Shown in pieces: positions 1 through 9,031 of a stretch of 52,057 bases of DNA; positions within the stretch are counted from its first letter, which is position 1, and every line of letters starts with the position of its first letter. Location of the stretch: positions 1-52,057 of the forward strand of contig JAJFGG010000021.1 in assembly GCA_021776235.1 (NCBI GenBank), given 5' to 3'. The position numbers were made by a program, and so were the translations under genes. The notes under the pieces were generated by a model. It made no database searches. It saw only the letters and a program-made list of their open reading frames with translations, and was not told the DNA's origin. Source of the DNA: Alphaproteobacteria bacterium (GTDB lineage Bacteria > Pseudomonadota > Alphaproteobacteria > GCA-2731375).

Positions 1-25
1 GAGGCCCCTGGGGCCCCCCCCCTAA

Positions 26-175
26 ACCTTCCGGGCCTTCACCAACACCTTCGATCCCACCAAAACAAAGGACGGCGTCCGGGCCGCCCAGATCGCCCGC
101 GTCGCCGACCTGGAGGCCTTCATGGCCTCGTACCGCGACAAACTCAAAAACGGCGGCCTCAGCGCCCTGAATTAG
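26..175 (+). other. open C-terminal tail of an unidentified gene at the window edge
   Basis: The frame is open from just after a stop at 23-25 to a TAG at 173-175. It has GC-rich third positions and reads plausibly as protein, ending in DKLKNGGLSALN. There is no start codon with a ribosome site before it, and the first 25 bases are a low-complexity G/C run that may be an assembly edge or a frameshift. I do not recognise a family. It could be the 3' end of a real gene whose frame is broken by the C-run, or chance coding. Confidence 0.25.
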
Positions 176-338
176 ACCGCTCCGAACCTTCCCAGGGCCC
201 CGCCAGGGCCCTGGCCGCCGGTTCGGCGCCGAGGTCATAGCTGACGCCGCCTCCGCCCTTGACGCCGCCTACGATGGCCTGCCCACCTTCATGTTAACTT
301 TCATAGCGTCGCCGAACAGCTGTCGTTAAACTCGCGCC
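176..338. other. GC-rich spacer before the cyclase array
   Basis: No gene is seen here. Two copies of AGGGCCC, each containing the palindrome GGGCCC, lie near 199-222, and the last 45 bases before the first cyclase ATG are AT-richer and should hold its promoter. No confident -35/-10 pair could be assigned. Confidence 0.4.
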
Positions 339-2093
339 ATGTCGGAAGGAACTCAACGTAGGCTGGCGGCTATCGTAGCCGCTGATGTTGTTGGTTATTC
401 GCGCCTGATGGGTGTGAATGAAGCCGGCACGCTTGCTGCGTTGCGGAGCCATCGGGCGGAACTGATCGATGACAAGATTGCCGAACACGGCGGCCGTATC
501 GTCAAGACCATGGGCGATGGCCTGCTGTTGGAGTTCCCATCCGTCGTTGATGCCACCCAGTGCGTCATCGACGTGCAACAGGCCATGGCAAGACGGAACG
601 AAGCGGTTGATGAGGACAAACGCATCGTCTTCCGTATCGGCGTTCACCTGGGCGATTTGGTTGTTGAAGGTGACGACATTTTCGGTGACGGCATCAATAT
701 CGCCGCTCGGCTTGAGGCCATTTGTGAAGTCGGTGGCGTCGCTATTTCCGGCACCGCGCATGAGAATATTGCCGGTCGTATTGAGGTCGGATTTATCGAT
801 GCCGGCGAGCAGCAACTGAAGAACATCTCCCGTCCAGTCCGGGTTTGGCAATGGACGCCCACGGCTTCGCAAATGCCGACGACCAGAGAGGTGTTGGCCC
901 TTTCGGACAAGCCATCCATCGCCGTGCTGGCGTTCGAAAACATGTCGGGCGATCCGGAACAGGAGTATTTCTCCGACGGCATGACCGAGGACATCATCAC
1001 GGCACTGTCCAAGTTCCGCTGGTTCTTCGTCAGCGCACGAAACTCAAGCTTTGCGTACAAGGGCGCCGTGATCGACATCAAGCAGATCGGGCGCGAACTT
1101 AACGTCCGTTATGTCCTCGAAGGCAGCGTCCGCAAGGCCGGCAACCGCATCCGCATCACGGCGCAGTTGATCGACACGGCAACGGGCAATCACATCTGGG
1201 CCGAACGCTACGACCGTGACCTCGAGGACATCTTCGATCTGCAGGACGAAATCCAGCAGGCCATCGTCACCGCGGTTGAACCAGAGCTGGTCAGCGCCGA
1301 ATACCAAAGGTCGAGCAGCAAGACCTCCAGCGATCTGGCGGCCTGGGACCTGTTGCAGCAGGCCATGTGGCACCTGAACCAACGCACCATTTCAGACACC
1401 GAATGTGCTGTGGCTTTGTTCGAGTCGGCAATCGCCCGTGATCCGTCCATGGCCCGCGCCTATGCCGGCTATTCCCGTGCGTTGGTCAACCAGACCGGGT
1501 ACGGCTGGAGTGCAAGTCCGCAAGAGCATTTACGCAAAGCCAAGGATCTGGCGCTGGAGGCAATCAGGAAAGACGATGGCGACCCGTTCAATCATGATGC
1601 CCTGGGCCGAGTTTTCAACTTTCTCAACGAGGCGGAGAATGCCATTCGCGAACACCAGATCGCGATGAAGCTCAATCCCAACTCGGCCTACACCCATTTT
1701 GGACTGGCGGAAGCATTCTGGATAGCCGGCCGTAACGAAGAAGGGTTGGCCCATGTCGACGTCGCCATAAGGCTCAGCCCGCGGGATCCAATGATGTTCC
1801 TATTCGAGACTATCAAAGGCATATGCCTGGAGGGGCTTGATCGATTAGCCGAAGCGGAGCAGGCCTTGCTTCGCGGCGACAGTTTGAGACCCGACATGAC
1901 AATAATGTTCATCGCCGATTATTATGCTCGGCACGGCCGCATGGCGGAAGCACGAAAGGCCGTGGAAAACGCCCTTGAGCAGCGCCCCGATCTCAGCATT
2001 TCGAGTTTGCGCAATGTCGTTAATCCCTACTACCTGATGCACGGCGACGACTTGCTCAAGAACTTACGAGCAGCCGGGCTGCCGGAAGAATGA
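339..2093 (+). CDS. class III adenylate/guanylate cyclase with TolB-like and TPR domains (array copy 1)
   Basis: 584 residues. Residues 8-170 are a class III nucleotide cyclase domain, which converts NTP to 3',5'-cyclic NMP as a dimer. By alignment with mammalian cyclase motifs the key positions are present: metal-binding D16 (ADVVGYS) and D60 (MGDG), base-recognition K56 and D113 (DIFGD), and transition-state N120 and R124 (NIAAR). Residues 190-320 are the TolB N-terminal/FlgO-like module often fused to such cyclases (SIAVLAFENMSGDP, VLEGSVRKAG), and about 340-575 are tetratricopeptide repeats. There is no transmembrane helix or signal peptide, so it should be cytoplasmic. It is the first of three paralogues joined by 4-base overlaps: its TGA overlaps the next ATG. 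The product nucleotide (cAMP or cGMP) cannot be read from the sequence. Confidence 0.93.
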   Translation: MSEGTQRRLAAIVAADVVGYSRLMGVNEAGTLAALRSHRAELIDDKIAEHGGRIVKTMGDGLLLEFPSVVDATQCVIDVQQAMARRNEAVDEDKRIVFRIGVHLGDLVVEGDDIFGDGINIAARLEAICEVGGVAISGTAHENIAGRIEVGFIDAGEQQLKNISRPVRVWQWTPTASQMPTTREVLALSDKPSIAVLAFENMSGDPEQEYFSDGMTEDIITALSKFRWFFVSARNSSFAYKGAVIDIKQIGRELNVRYVLEGSVRKAGNRIRITAQLIDTATGNHIWAERYDRDLEDIFDLQDEIQQAIVTAVEPELVSAEYQRSSSKTSSDLAAWDLLQQAMWHLNQRTISDTECAVALFESAIARDPSMARAYAGYSRALVNQTGYGWSASPQEHLRKAKDLALEAIRKDDGDPFNHDALGRVFNFLNEAENAIREHQIAMKLNPNSAYTHFGLAEAFWIAGRNEEGLAHVDVAIRLSPRDPMMFLFETIKGICLEGLDRLAEAEQALLRGDSLRPDMTIMFIADYYARHGRMAEARKAVENALEQRPDLSISSLRNVVNPYYLMHGDDLLKNLRAAGLPEE

Positions 2094-3826
2094 GCGCGCC
2101 AACCCGCAAACTCGCAGCCATTCTGGCCGCCGATGTTGCCGGCTACTCTAAGCTTATGGGCGAAGACGAAACCGGCGCGCTGGCGGCGTTGCGTAAACTG
2201 CGCCAAGACCTGTTGCGTCCGACAGTTGAAGAGCATCGCGGCGAAGTCGTCAAGAGTATGGGCGACGGTTGGCTGGTCGAGTTCGCCTCCGTCGTCGATG
2301 CGGTCAACTGCGCCCTTCAAGTCCAAGAAAATCTTGTAAATCACAAGATCATCAAACTCCGCATTGGCATCCACATCGGTGACATCGTTCACGAAGACGA
2401 GGACATCTACGGCGATGGCGTGAACATTGCCGCTCGGTTGCAGGAGATTGCCAATCCAGGTGGTGTTGCGTTGTCGGGTCGCACGAGGGATTTTCTTGAT
2501 AGCAAGCTCGCCAACGGTTTTCGCGATGCTGGTGAGAAACGGCTGAAGAATATTGCTGAGGCGGTACGGGTTTTCGTGACTGGCGATGGTCAATTTGACC
2601 AATCGCCGAGTGTTGATGTTCCTTTGTCCCTCCCTGACAAACCCTCCATAGCCGTGCTGCCCTTCGACAATATGTCGGGCGATCCTGAGCAGGACTATTT
2701 CGCCGATGGTATTGCTGAGGATGTCATTACGGCGCTCTCTCGCTTTCGTTCTTTGTTTGTGATCGCCCGCAATTCTTCATTCACCTACAAAGGAAGTGCA
2801 GTCGATGTTACCCGGGTCGCCCGCGATCTGGGCGTCCGGTATGTGGTGGAAGGCAGTGTCCGCAAAGCCGGGAACCGCGTTCGAATAACGGCACAGTTGA
2901 TTGACGCGGCGAGCGGCAACCATCTCTGGGCGGATCGCTTCGACGGCAACTTGGACGATGTATTTGAACTACAGGACCAAATCACCGAACGGATCGTGTT
3001 CGCGACGGCGCCCGAGATCGAGGCCCACGAGCGCGAACGCGCCCGGCGCAAGCCGCCAGAAAGTCTGGATGCCTGGGAACTCTATCAACGCGGCATGTGG
3101 CACTTTTATAAACTCACGAAAGACGATCTCAATTCGGCGCGGGCACTGTTCGACAAGGCGATAGCGCGCGATCCTGATTTCGCCCTGCCGCGCGCGGGCA
3201 TCGCGTATGTCTGTTACTTCGAAGTATTTCAAGGCTATGACATCGCCTATGATGAGGTCCTGGATCAAGGGCTCGCCGCCGGCGAGCGTGCCGTTGCCTT
3301 GGACGACAAGGACGGTTTCGCCCATCACGTTCTCGGCCGTATGCTGCACCGTACGGGGCAAGGCGAGCGTGCCATCGCCGAACTGGAAAAGTCGATCGCC
3401 CTCAATTCGAGCTTCGCGCACGGCTACTTCGGTCTCGCAGCGGCTCTTGTTTGGCAAGGCCGGGCGGCGGAAGGTATTGTGGCGTTGGACATGTCCATGC
3501 GACTAAGCCCGCAGGATCCGATGCTCTGGGCCATGCAAGGAATGCGGGCATCTTGTTGCTTCAGCCTTGAAAAATATGATGAAGCCGAGGAATGGGCTCG
3601 CCGGGCGGTGAATGTGCGTCCCGACCTCTTCCAAGGTCAGATATATTTGGCAACGGCACTTGTTGGGCTCGACCGGCTGACCGAAGCCAGGGCAGCCATC
3701 GATGCGGCACGGCGCGCGCGGCCCGATCTAACCATTTCTGTTTTTCGCCATATCGTGCGTCACGCCAACGCAGAGTTTCTGGAACCGCGCATTGCGGCCC
3801 TACGCAAGGCCGGACTACCGGAATGA
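2090..3826 (+). CDS. class III adenylate/guanylate cyclase with TolB-like and TPR domains (array copy 2)
   Basis: 578 residues with the same order of domains as its upstream paralogue. The cyclase domain spans about 6-160 and keeps all expected residues: D15 and D59 (metal), K55 and D105 (base), N112 and R116 (NIAAR). The TolB-like module lies at about 185-310 (SIAVLPFDNMSGDPEQD) and the TPR region at about 330-570. The start is set by the ATGA overlap with copy 1. The C-terminus ends in KAGLPE and is followed at once by copy 3, again through ATGA. The TPR half diverges more than the cyclase and TolB-like parts, suggesting that different partners or ligands are sensed by a shared catalytic core (inference). 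Confidence 0.93.
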   Translation: MSAPTRKLAAILAADVAGYSKLMGEDETGALAALRKLRQDLLRPTVEEHRGEVVKSMGDGWLVEFASVVDAVNCALQVQENLVNHKIIKLRIGIHIGDIVHEDEDIYGDGVNIAARLQEIANPGGVALSGRTRDFLDSKLANGFRDAGEKRLKNIAEAVRVFVTGDGQFDQSPSVDVPLSLPDKPSIAVLPFDNMSGDPEQDYFADGIAEDVITALSRFRSLFVIARNSSFTYKGSAVDVTRVARDLGVRYVVEGSVRKAGNRVRITAQLIDAASGNHLWADRFDGNLDDVFELQDQITERIVFATAPEIEAHERERARRKPPESLDAWELYQRGMWHFYKLTKDDLNSARALFDKAIARDPDFALPRAGIAYVCYFEVFQGYDIAYDEVLDQGLAAGERAVALDDKDGFAHHVLGRMLHRTGQGERAIAELEKSIALNSSFAHGYFGLAAALVWQGRAAEGIVALDMSMRLSPQDPMLWAMQGMRASCCFSLEKYDEAEEWARRAVNVRPDLFQGQIYLATALVGLDRLTEARAAIDAARRARPDLTISVFRHIVRHANAEFLEPRIAALRKAGLPE

Positions 3827-5574
3827 GTACGCCAACCCGAAAACTCGCCGCTATCCTGGCCGCCGACGTGGTCGGTTATTCCCGTTTGATGGGCGAGGAT
3901 CAGGCGCGCACGCTCGATGCCTTGCGCCAGTTGCGCAAGGAACTGTTCGAGCCGGTTGTTGAGGAATTCCGCGGTAACGTGGTCAAGCGCATGGGCGATG
4001 GCTGGATCGTCGAATTCGCCAGCGTATCGGATGCGGTCGATTGCGCCATGCGCTTTCAGCTTGGCCTGGCGGACCACGAAATCATTCGCTTGCGCACGGG
4101 CATTCATATCGGCGAAGTGGTGTTCGAGGATGAGGACGTCTTCGGTGAAGGCGTCAACGTGGCCGCGCGGTTGGAAGAACTGGCCGAGCCGGGTGAAGTG
4201 CTGATCTCCGACACCGTGCACAACAGCCTGGATGAAAAGTCGGTGCGGCAATTCAGCGATGGCGATAGCCAGGATTTGAAGAACATTGCGCGTCCTGTTC
4301 AGGTTTGGCGTTGGTCATCTGCCGGAACGCAACAGGCGATACAGGCGGAGACCGAAGAGGCTTTGTCTCTATCCGATAAACCCTCCATCGCGGTACTGCC
4401 GTTCGAGAACATGTCGGGCGATCCGGAGCAGGAATATTTCTCCGACGGCATTGCCGAGGACATCATCACGGCGTTGTCCAAATTCCGCTGGTTCTTCGTT
4501 ACAGCCCGCAATTCTACGTTTACCTACAAGGGCGCCGCAATCGATATCAAGCAGGTCGGGCGCGAACTGGGCGTGCGCTATGTTTTGGAAGGCAGCGTGC
4601 GCAAAGCAGGCAGCCGTATCCGCATCACAGCGCAGCTGATCGAGGCGGCGACGGGCAATCACATCTGGGCCGAACGTTATGATCGTCAACTGGACGACAT
4701 CTTCGATTTGCAGGACGAGATGCAGCAGGCCATCGTGGCTGCGGTAGAACCGGAAATGGCCGGTGCGGAGATGGATCGTGCCGTCAAAAAGGCGCCACAA
4801 ATGCTTGATGCCTGGGACCTCTTTCAACAAGCAAACTGGCATTTCAATCAGCGTTCGCTTGAAGCTACCGATTTTGCGGAACCATTATACGAAAAAGTGG
4901 TGGCGCTTGATCCATCTTTCGCTCCCGCCTACGCCATGCATGCCTGGCTGCTGCACAATGCCGTGGTTTATGGCTTCCGGACGGATACAGAAGTGCAGTT
5001 GGGCAAGGGTTTGGAAATCGGACGGACCGGCGTGTTAAAGGATGACCGGGACGCGCTCACTCATTTCGCCCTTGGTCGGGTCATGACTATGGCCGGCGAC
5101 CTTACGGGCGGTATCCGCGAGCAACGTCTTGCCGTACAGCTTAACCCGAATTTTTCCTTCGCCGCCTGGGGCTTGGGCGAAGCGCTTGGCCGGGCCGGAC
5201 ATCACCAGGAGGCGCTGGAAACGATTGAAGTCGCCCTCCGATTGAGCCCGCGCGATACGCTACGGTTTCTGTTTCTCCGGTTCAAGGGACATAACCATGA
5301 TGCGCTCGGTCAAACGGGTGCGGCTGAAGCGGCCTATCGCGAAGCCGTCGCCCTTAACCACCATGTATCAATTGTGACTCCGAATATCACATTGATCGAT
5401 TTTCTTGTTAGACGAGGACGGCAAGAAGAAGCGCGTGCGTTGATGAGCGACTTGGCCGGCGCGCATCCGGAACTAAGTATCGCTGCCCTGCGTTCTCGGT
5501 CACAACATGTTTGGAGCGCTTTTCAAGAAGGCTGGGGCGATAGACTGGTCTCTGCCGGATTGCCGGAAGAATGA
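3823..5574 (+). CDS. class III adenylate/guanylate cyclase with TolB-like and TPR domains (array copy 3)
   Basis: 583 residues from the ATG that overlaps the copy 2 stop codon. A longer open frame reaches back to 3592, but that part is a shadow inside copy 2, and the family N-terminus MSTPTRKLAAILAAD begins here. Cyclase residues are intact: D15, D59, K55, D105, N112, R116. The TolB-like module (about 190-315) is closer to copy 1 than to copy 2 (EQEYFSDGIAEDIITALSKF versus EQDYFADGIAEDVITALSRF in copy 2). TPR repeats fill the C-terminal 240 residues. The protein ends in AGLPEE, and its stop overlaps the ATG of a decayed fourth copy. Confidence 0.93.
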   Translation: MSTPTRKLAAILAADVVGYSRLMGEDQARTLDALRQLRKELFEPVVEEFRGNVVKRMGDGWIVEFASVSDAVDCAMRFQLGLADHEIIRLRTGIHIGEVVFEDEDVFGEGVNVAARLEELAEPGEVLISDTVHNSLDEKSVRQFSDGDSQDLKNIARPVQVWRWSSAGTQQAIQAETEEALSLSDKPSIAVLPFENMSGDPEQEYFSDGIAEDIITALSKFRWFFVTARNSTFTYKGAAIDIKQVGRELGVRYVLEGSVRKAGSRIRITAQLIEAATGNHIWAERYDRQLDDIFDLQDEMQQAIVAAVEPEMAGAEMDRAVKKAPQMLDAWDLFQQANWHFNQRSLEATDFAEPLYEKVVALDPSFAPAYAMHAWLLHNAVVYGFRTDTEVQLGKGLEIGRTGVLKDDRDALTHFALGRVMTMAGDLTGGIREQRLAVQLNPNFSFAAWGLGEALGRAGHHQEALETIEVALRLSPRDTLRFLFLRFKGHNHDALGQTGAAEAAYREAVALNHHVSIVTPNITLIDFLVRRGRQEEARALMSDLAGAHPELSIAALRSRSQHVWSAFQEGWGDRLVSAGLPEE

Positions 5575-5668
5575 GCACCCCAACCCGCAAACTCGCCGCA
5601 ATTCTGGCCGCTGATGTGGTTGGTTATTCTTGATTGATGGGCGAGGATGATGCGCGTACGCTCGATCC
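5571..5668 (+). pseudogene. decayed 5' remnant of a fourth cyclase copy
   Basis: The ATG overlaps the stop of copy 3 exactly as at the other junctions. Twenty codons match the family start (MSTPTRKLAAILAADVVGYS), then codon 21 is TGA at 5631-5633 where the paralogues have Arg or Lys. One C-to-T change in a CGA codon would explain it. After the stop the same frame still reads LMGEDDARTLD as in the paralogues, then similarity ends near 5668. The remaining roughly 560 codons are gone. This is a truncated, non-functional copy left by duplication or recombination. Confidence 0.85.
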
Positions 5669-5799
5669 TGGGGCAATATCGATAGTCGGCGTGATGCGAC
5701 GTCAATCGTGGGGACAGCATACAAAATTGCCAATTTGTTGCGCCTTGGTATGGGTTTGGCGGGGCAAGGGTTCGCTCAGTGGCGTTAAGGAGAAGGCAT

Positions 5800-6849
5800 C
5801 TACTCTATCCGGACCATTGCTGTCGTACTCAGGGCCACCTGCCGGCGGCCTGCCGTGGTTCTAAGGAGCTGGTATTCGCCCTTGTAGGTGCCCGGCGGCC
5901 AGGGGCGCCGGGCCCGTTTGCCGCTATAGCTGAACCAGCGGGCCTTGTGCGCCTTGGCCGCCGGGCCCTGTTTCACCACCAGCACGGTGCCATCGGGGGC
6001 AATGACCCGCAGGACTTCCTCGTCGCCTGGCTGCAGCCCGAAAATCAGCACCCAGAAGACCAGGTTGGGGGCATGGCGGGCAAGCCGCTCATGGCGGTGC
6101 CCGCCCGCGGTGACCTGGTCGCGGCTGGGCACCTGGTCCGTGAAGCCGGCGGCCAGGACGCCGCTGGGGCGATAGGCCAGCTCGGCCAGCAGATCGGGCG
6201 CCCACAGGGGCTTGCCCTCGACGCCGCAGCCGGTTTTCGCCCCGGCGCCAAGAAAGGGATCAACCACCTGGCCTTGGTACCTGACGCCCAGGTGCAGGTG
6301 CGGAAACTGGGTTCTGCCGGACAGCCCGATGCTGCCCAGGGGTTGCTGCCGGCTGACCCGATCGCCCTGGCGCACCCGGACGCTACCCTGGCGCATATGG
6401 CAATATTGGGTCTGCCAGCCGCCGCCGTGCTCTATGACGACGCCGTTGCCGCATTCGCGGCCCTTGTTCCGGCCCGGCTGGTAGACGCCGGGCGCATGGT
6501 CGGGAACGTCATTGCGGGCGCCACTTACCGTTCCCGGCGCCGCCGCCAGCACCGGGATGTCGCGCCGCAGCCAGCCCACATGGGGCAGGCGAAAGTCCGT
6601 GCCCTTGTGGCCATCGTAGACCAGCCGGCCGCAGGTATAGTCCCTGGCGCCGGGTCCGGGATCCCGGTCGACATAGTTCTGGATGCTGCAGACGGCACCG
6701 ATTTTACAAGCCACGGGCAAAGACAGCCGAATGTCCGACGCGGCGGCCGCGCCCGGGGTCGCTGTCATGAAAGCGGCAACCGCGAGGCTGAAACCCAGTA
6801 CGGGCGCAGACCGAATGTGCGCGGCAACCGCGAAAAGGAACTTTGGCAT
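5800..6849 (-). CDS. secreted M23-family zinc metallopeptidase
   Basis: 349 residues. The N-terminus has a signal peptide-like stretch (hydrophobic about 15-30, cleavage likely after the Ala run at 34-37). The LytM/M23 catalytic core follows. HKGTD supplies zinc ligands H81 and D85, and HLHLG supplies H184/H186, with H151 (QYCHM) also in the usual place. Such enzymes cut peptide cross-links of peptidoglycan or act as envelope peptidases outside the inner membrane. The C-terminal 150 residues have no motif I recognise. Several Cys pairs (C48, C54, C73, C133, C150) could form disulfides, consistent with export. It is transcribed divergently from the MFS gene, and a long plus-strand frame over it is only an antisense shadow. 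Confidence 0.88.
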   Translation of the reverse strand: MPKFLFAVAAHIRSAPVLGFSLAVAAFMTATPGAAAASDIRLSLPVACKIGAVCSIQNYVDRDPGPGARDYTCGRLVYDGHKGTDFRLPHVGWLRRDIPVLAAAPGTVSGARNDVPDHAPGVYQPGRNKGRECGNGVVIEHGGGWQTQYCHMRQGSVRVRQGDRVSRQQPLGSIGLSGRTQFPHLHLGVRYQGQVVDPFLGAGAKTGCGVEGKPLWAPDLLAELAYRPSGVLAAGFTDQVPSRDQVTAGGHRHERLARHAPNLVFWVLIFGLQPGDEEVLRVIAPDGTVLVVKQGPAAKAHKARWFSYSGKRARRPWPPGTYKGEYQLLRTTAGRRQVALSTTAMVRIE

Positions 6850-6952
6850 GCTCCAATTCTAGCGCAATGACACAAATTCCCGCCAATAATACTTGGTGTA
6901 ACGCCGGTCCGGGGGTGCTGCCGATTGTGACCAATTGCGTTATGGTGGCGGC

Positions 6953-8326
6953 ATGTCCGCCGATCCGCCCGCCGACAATCCCGCGTCCGCCCCGTCCGGG
7001 ATTTATCCCGGCTGGATCATGGTGGCGGCCTGCTTTGTCATGGCTTTCTTTGCCTGGGGCCTGGGCTTTTATGGCCACGGCTTCTTCATTGCCGCCCTGC
7101 GGGCCGAACGGGACTGGTCTACGGGCCTGTTGTCCGGCGCGGTGGCATCGTTCTGGCTCGTCGGGGTCCCCGCGGCCCTGCTCGCCGGACGGTTGCTGGA
7201 CCAGCATGGGCCGCGCTGGATCGTCCTGTACGGTGCCGTGGCCATGGGCGGCGGCACCATATTGGTTGGCCAGGCGAGGGAAATCTGGCAGGTCTTCGCG
7301 CTGTTCATGATCATGGGATCGGCCTATCCTGCATTGGCGACGGCCGCGATCAGTGCCGCGCTGGTGCCCTGGTTCGGCCGCCGTCTGGGCCTTGCCCTGG
7401 GGCTTGCCCTGTCCGGGGCTTCGGCGGGAGGTGTCCTGATGCCGCCCGCCCTGGTCTGGCTATCATCGGCCCATGGCTTCGATGCGGCGTTGGCGGCCGT
7501 GGGCATCGCTATATTGCTGCTGGTAAGCCCCCTGGCGCTGTTTGTCCTGCGCCGGCCCCGAAACGGAGCGGAAACCGCCGGCGAGCGCGATCGCCCGGCC
7601 GGGCATGCGGATAGCGCGGCACCACCCGGCATGAGGGATTTCATCACCTCGGGGGCGTTCTGGCGCATCGCCGCTGCTTCTACCCTGGCCCTGGCCGCAC
7701 AGGTTGGCTTCCTGATGCATCAATTGCCCGCCCTGGAGGCGGAGCTGGGCATTTCGACTGCCGCCTTCGCGGTCAGCGTGGTGGCCGGCAGCGCCGTGCT
7801 TGGCCGTTTCGTGCTGGGCGGTCTCAGCGCCCGGATTTCCCTGCCGCGTCTGGCGGCCGCCTGTTATCTGATCCAGGCGGCGGGTTTGATTGCCATCATT
7901 TTCGGCCAGGGCCCGATCCTGCTTTATGGCGGTTCGGCGTTGGCTGGTGCTGTGGTCGGTTGTATCGTTATGCTGCCGCCCTTGTTGCTGAGTGCTAAAT
8001 TCGGCGCCAATGGTTACGGCACGGCCTATGGCCTGATCAGCGCCATTATGTTCCTCGGGGCCAGCATAACGACCGCCACGGTGGGAATATTGCGCGATAT
8101 TACAGGCAGTTACATGCCGTCTTTTTTGTTGTTGGTGGGCATGCAGTTGGCCGCCGCCATGGTCATAACCTGGCATCGTTCAAGATCATATGGCAGGCCC
8201 ACGGCGGATGGCAGGCCGGCTTCGTCAGCCGAAGCTTTTCACCAGGCTGGAGGCAATAAGAGTCCAGCCATCGACCAGGACGAAAAAGATCAATTTAAAG
8301 GGCAGGGCGATCATAATCGGCGGTAG
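6953..8326 (+). CDS. major facilitator superfamily transporter
   Basis: 457 residues from the ATG at 6953, with GGTGGCGG just upstream; an in-frame TTG at 6935 is the alternative. About twelve hydrophobic segments are seen, with the MFS loop 2-3 signature GRLLDQHGPRW and a second half beginning near residue 225 after a hydrophilic central loop. Substrate is unknown; the general look is of the monocarboxylate/oxalate-formate branch, at low confidence. The last 34 codons, after the last helix, lie antisense to the 3' end of fliP, so the hydrophilic tail (QDEKDQFKGQGDHNRR) is encoded on the complement of conserved fliP sequence. Confidence 0.85.
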   Translation: MSADPPADNPASAPSGIYPGWIMVAACFVMAFFAWGLGFYGHGFFIAALRAERDWSTGLLSGAVASFWLVGVPAALLAGRLLDQHGPRWIVLYGAVAMGGGTILVGQAREIWQVFALFMIMGSAYPALATAAISAALVPWFGRRLGLALGLALSGASAGGVLMPPALVWLSSAHGFDAALAAVGIAILLLVSPLALFVLRRPRNGAETAGERDRPAGHADSAAPPGMRDFITSGAFWRIAAASTLALAAQVGFLMHQLPALEAELGISTAAFAVSVVAGSAVLGRFVLGGLSARISLPRLAAACYLIQAAGLIAIIFGQGPILLYGGSALAGAVVGCIVMLPPLLLSAKFGANGYGTAYGLISAIMFLGASITTATVGILRDITGSYMPSFLLLVGMQLAAAMVITWHRSRSYGRPTADGRPASSAEAFHQAGGNKSPAIDQDEKDQFKGQGDHNRR

Positions 8327-9031
8327 CATCATCATACCCATGGACATCAGCACGCTGGCCACCACCATGTCGATGACGATAAAGGGGATGAATATCAGAA
8401 AGCCGATTTCAAAGGCCCGCCGCAATTCGCTGACAATGAAGGCGGGCACCAGAACCTGCAGGGGCGTATCGGCCACATTATCGGGAATTGGGTATTTCGT
8501 CATGTTTATGAACACCGACAGATCCTTTTCCCGGACGTGCTGGATCATGAAACCGCGAAAAGGTTTCATGGCCCGCTCGAAGGCCTCGAACTCGTCGATT
8601 TCCTGGTTCATCAGGGGGCTGATGCCGGTTTCATAGGCTTCTTCAAACACCGGTGACATGATGAAAAAGGTCAGGAACATGGCCAGGCTGATCAGCACCG
8701 TGTTGGGTGGCGTCTGTTGCACCCCCAAGGCGCTGCGCAACAGGGACAGCACGATGACAATTCTGGTGAAAGAGGTCACCATGACCAGGATCGAGGGCGC
8801 CAGGCTGAGAACCGTCAGCAGGGCGATAAATTGTATGACCCGGGAGGTGAGCTCTCCGTCGCCGCCCAGATCCAGGTTCAGGGCTTGCGCCATGGCCGCC
8901 GAGGGCAGGAACAGAACCGCCACGGCCAGCAGGGCCACTAGCGCCATGAGGCCCGCCGGCGCCAGGAGGCGGAAACGCAGTACCGTGGCGGTGCTCGCGG
9001 TCCAAAGGCAAGGGTGAGCCCTGGCCGTCAT
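8225..9031 (-). CDS. fliP: flagellar type III export gate protein FliP
   Basis: 268 residues. FliP forms, with FliQ and FliR, the membrane export gate of the flagellar secretion apparatus. Recognised from its near-invariant core: MVTSFTRIVIVLSLLR, QTPPNTVLISLAMFLTFF, a hydrophilic middle (about 130-185) and the C-terminal helix pair ending IFFVLVDGWTLIASSLVKSFG-like. An N-terminal signal-like segment ending SAAMAQA fits the cleaved signal peptide known for FliP. The start is fixed by an ATGA overlap with fliO. Its 3' end is overlapped in antisense by the convergent MFS gene. Confidence 0.97.
   Translation of the reverse strand: MTARAHPCLWTASTATVLRFRLLAPAGLMALVALLAVAVLFLPSAAMAQALNLDLGGDGELTSRVIQFIALLTVLSLAPSILVMVTSFTRIVIVLSLLRSALGVQQTPPNTVLISLAMFLTFFIMSPVFEEAYETGISPLMNQEIDEFEAFERAMKPFRGFMIQHVREKDLSVFINMTKYPIPDNVADTPLQVLVPAFIVSELRRAFEIGFLIFIPFIVIDMVVASVLMSMGMMMLPPIMIALPFKLIFFVLVDGWTLIASSLVKSFG

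Noticed and set aside
1-25. G/C run at the very start of the window
   Set aside because: Low-complexity at a sequence edge; an assembly or sequencing artefact is as likely as biology.
3592-3822. N-terminal extension of the third cyclase
   Set aside because: It lies out of frame inside copy 2, shows no family similarity, and the paralogues all start at the ATG that overlaps the previous stop.
5779-6870. 363-codon plus-strand frame over the M23 peptidase
   Set aside because: It is antisense to a gene with clear zinc-ligand motifs and a signal peptide; its product is low-complexity without family features, as expected from a GC-rich shadow frame.
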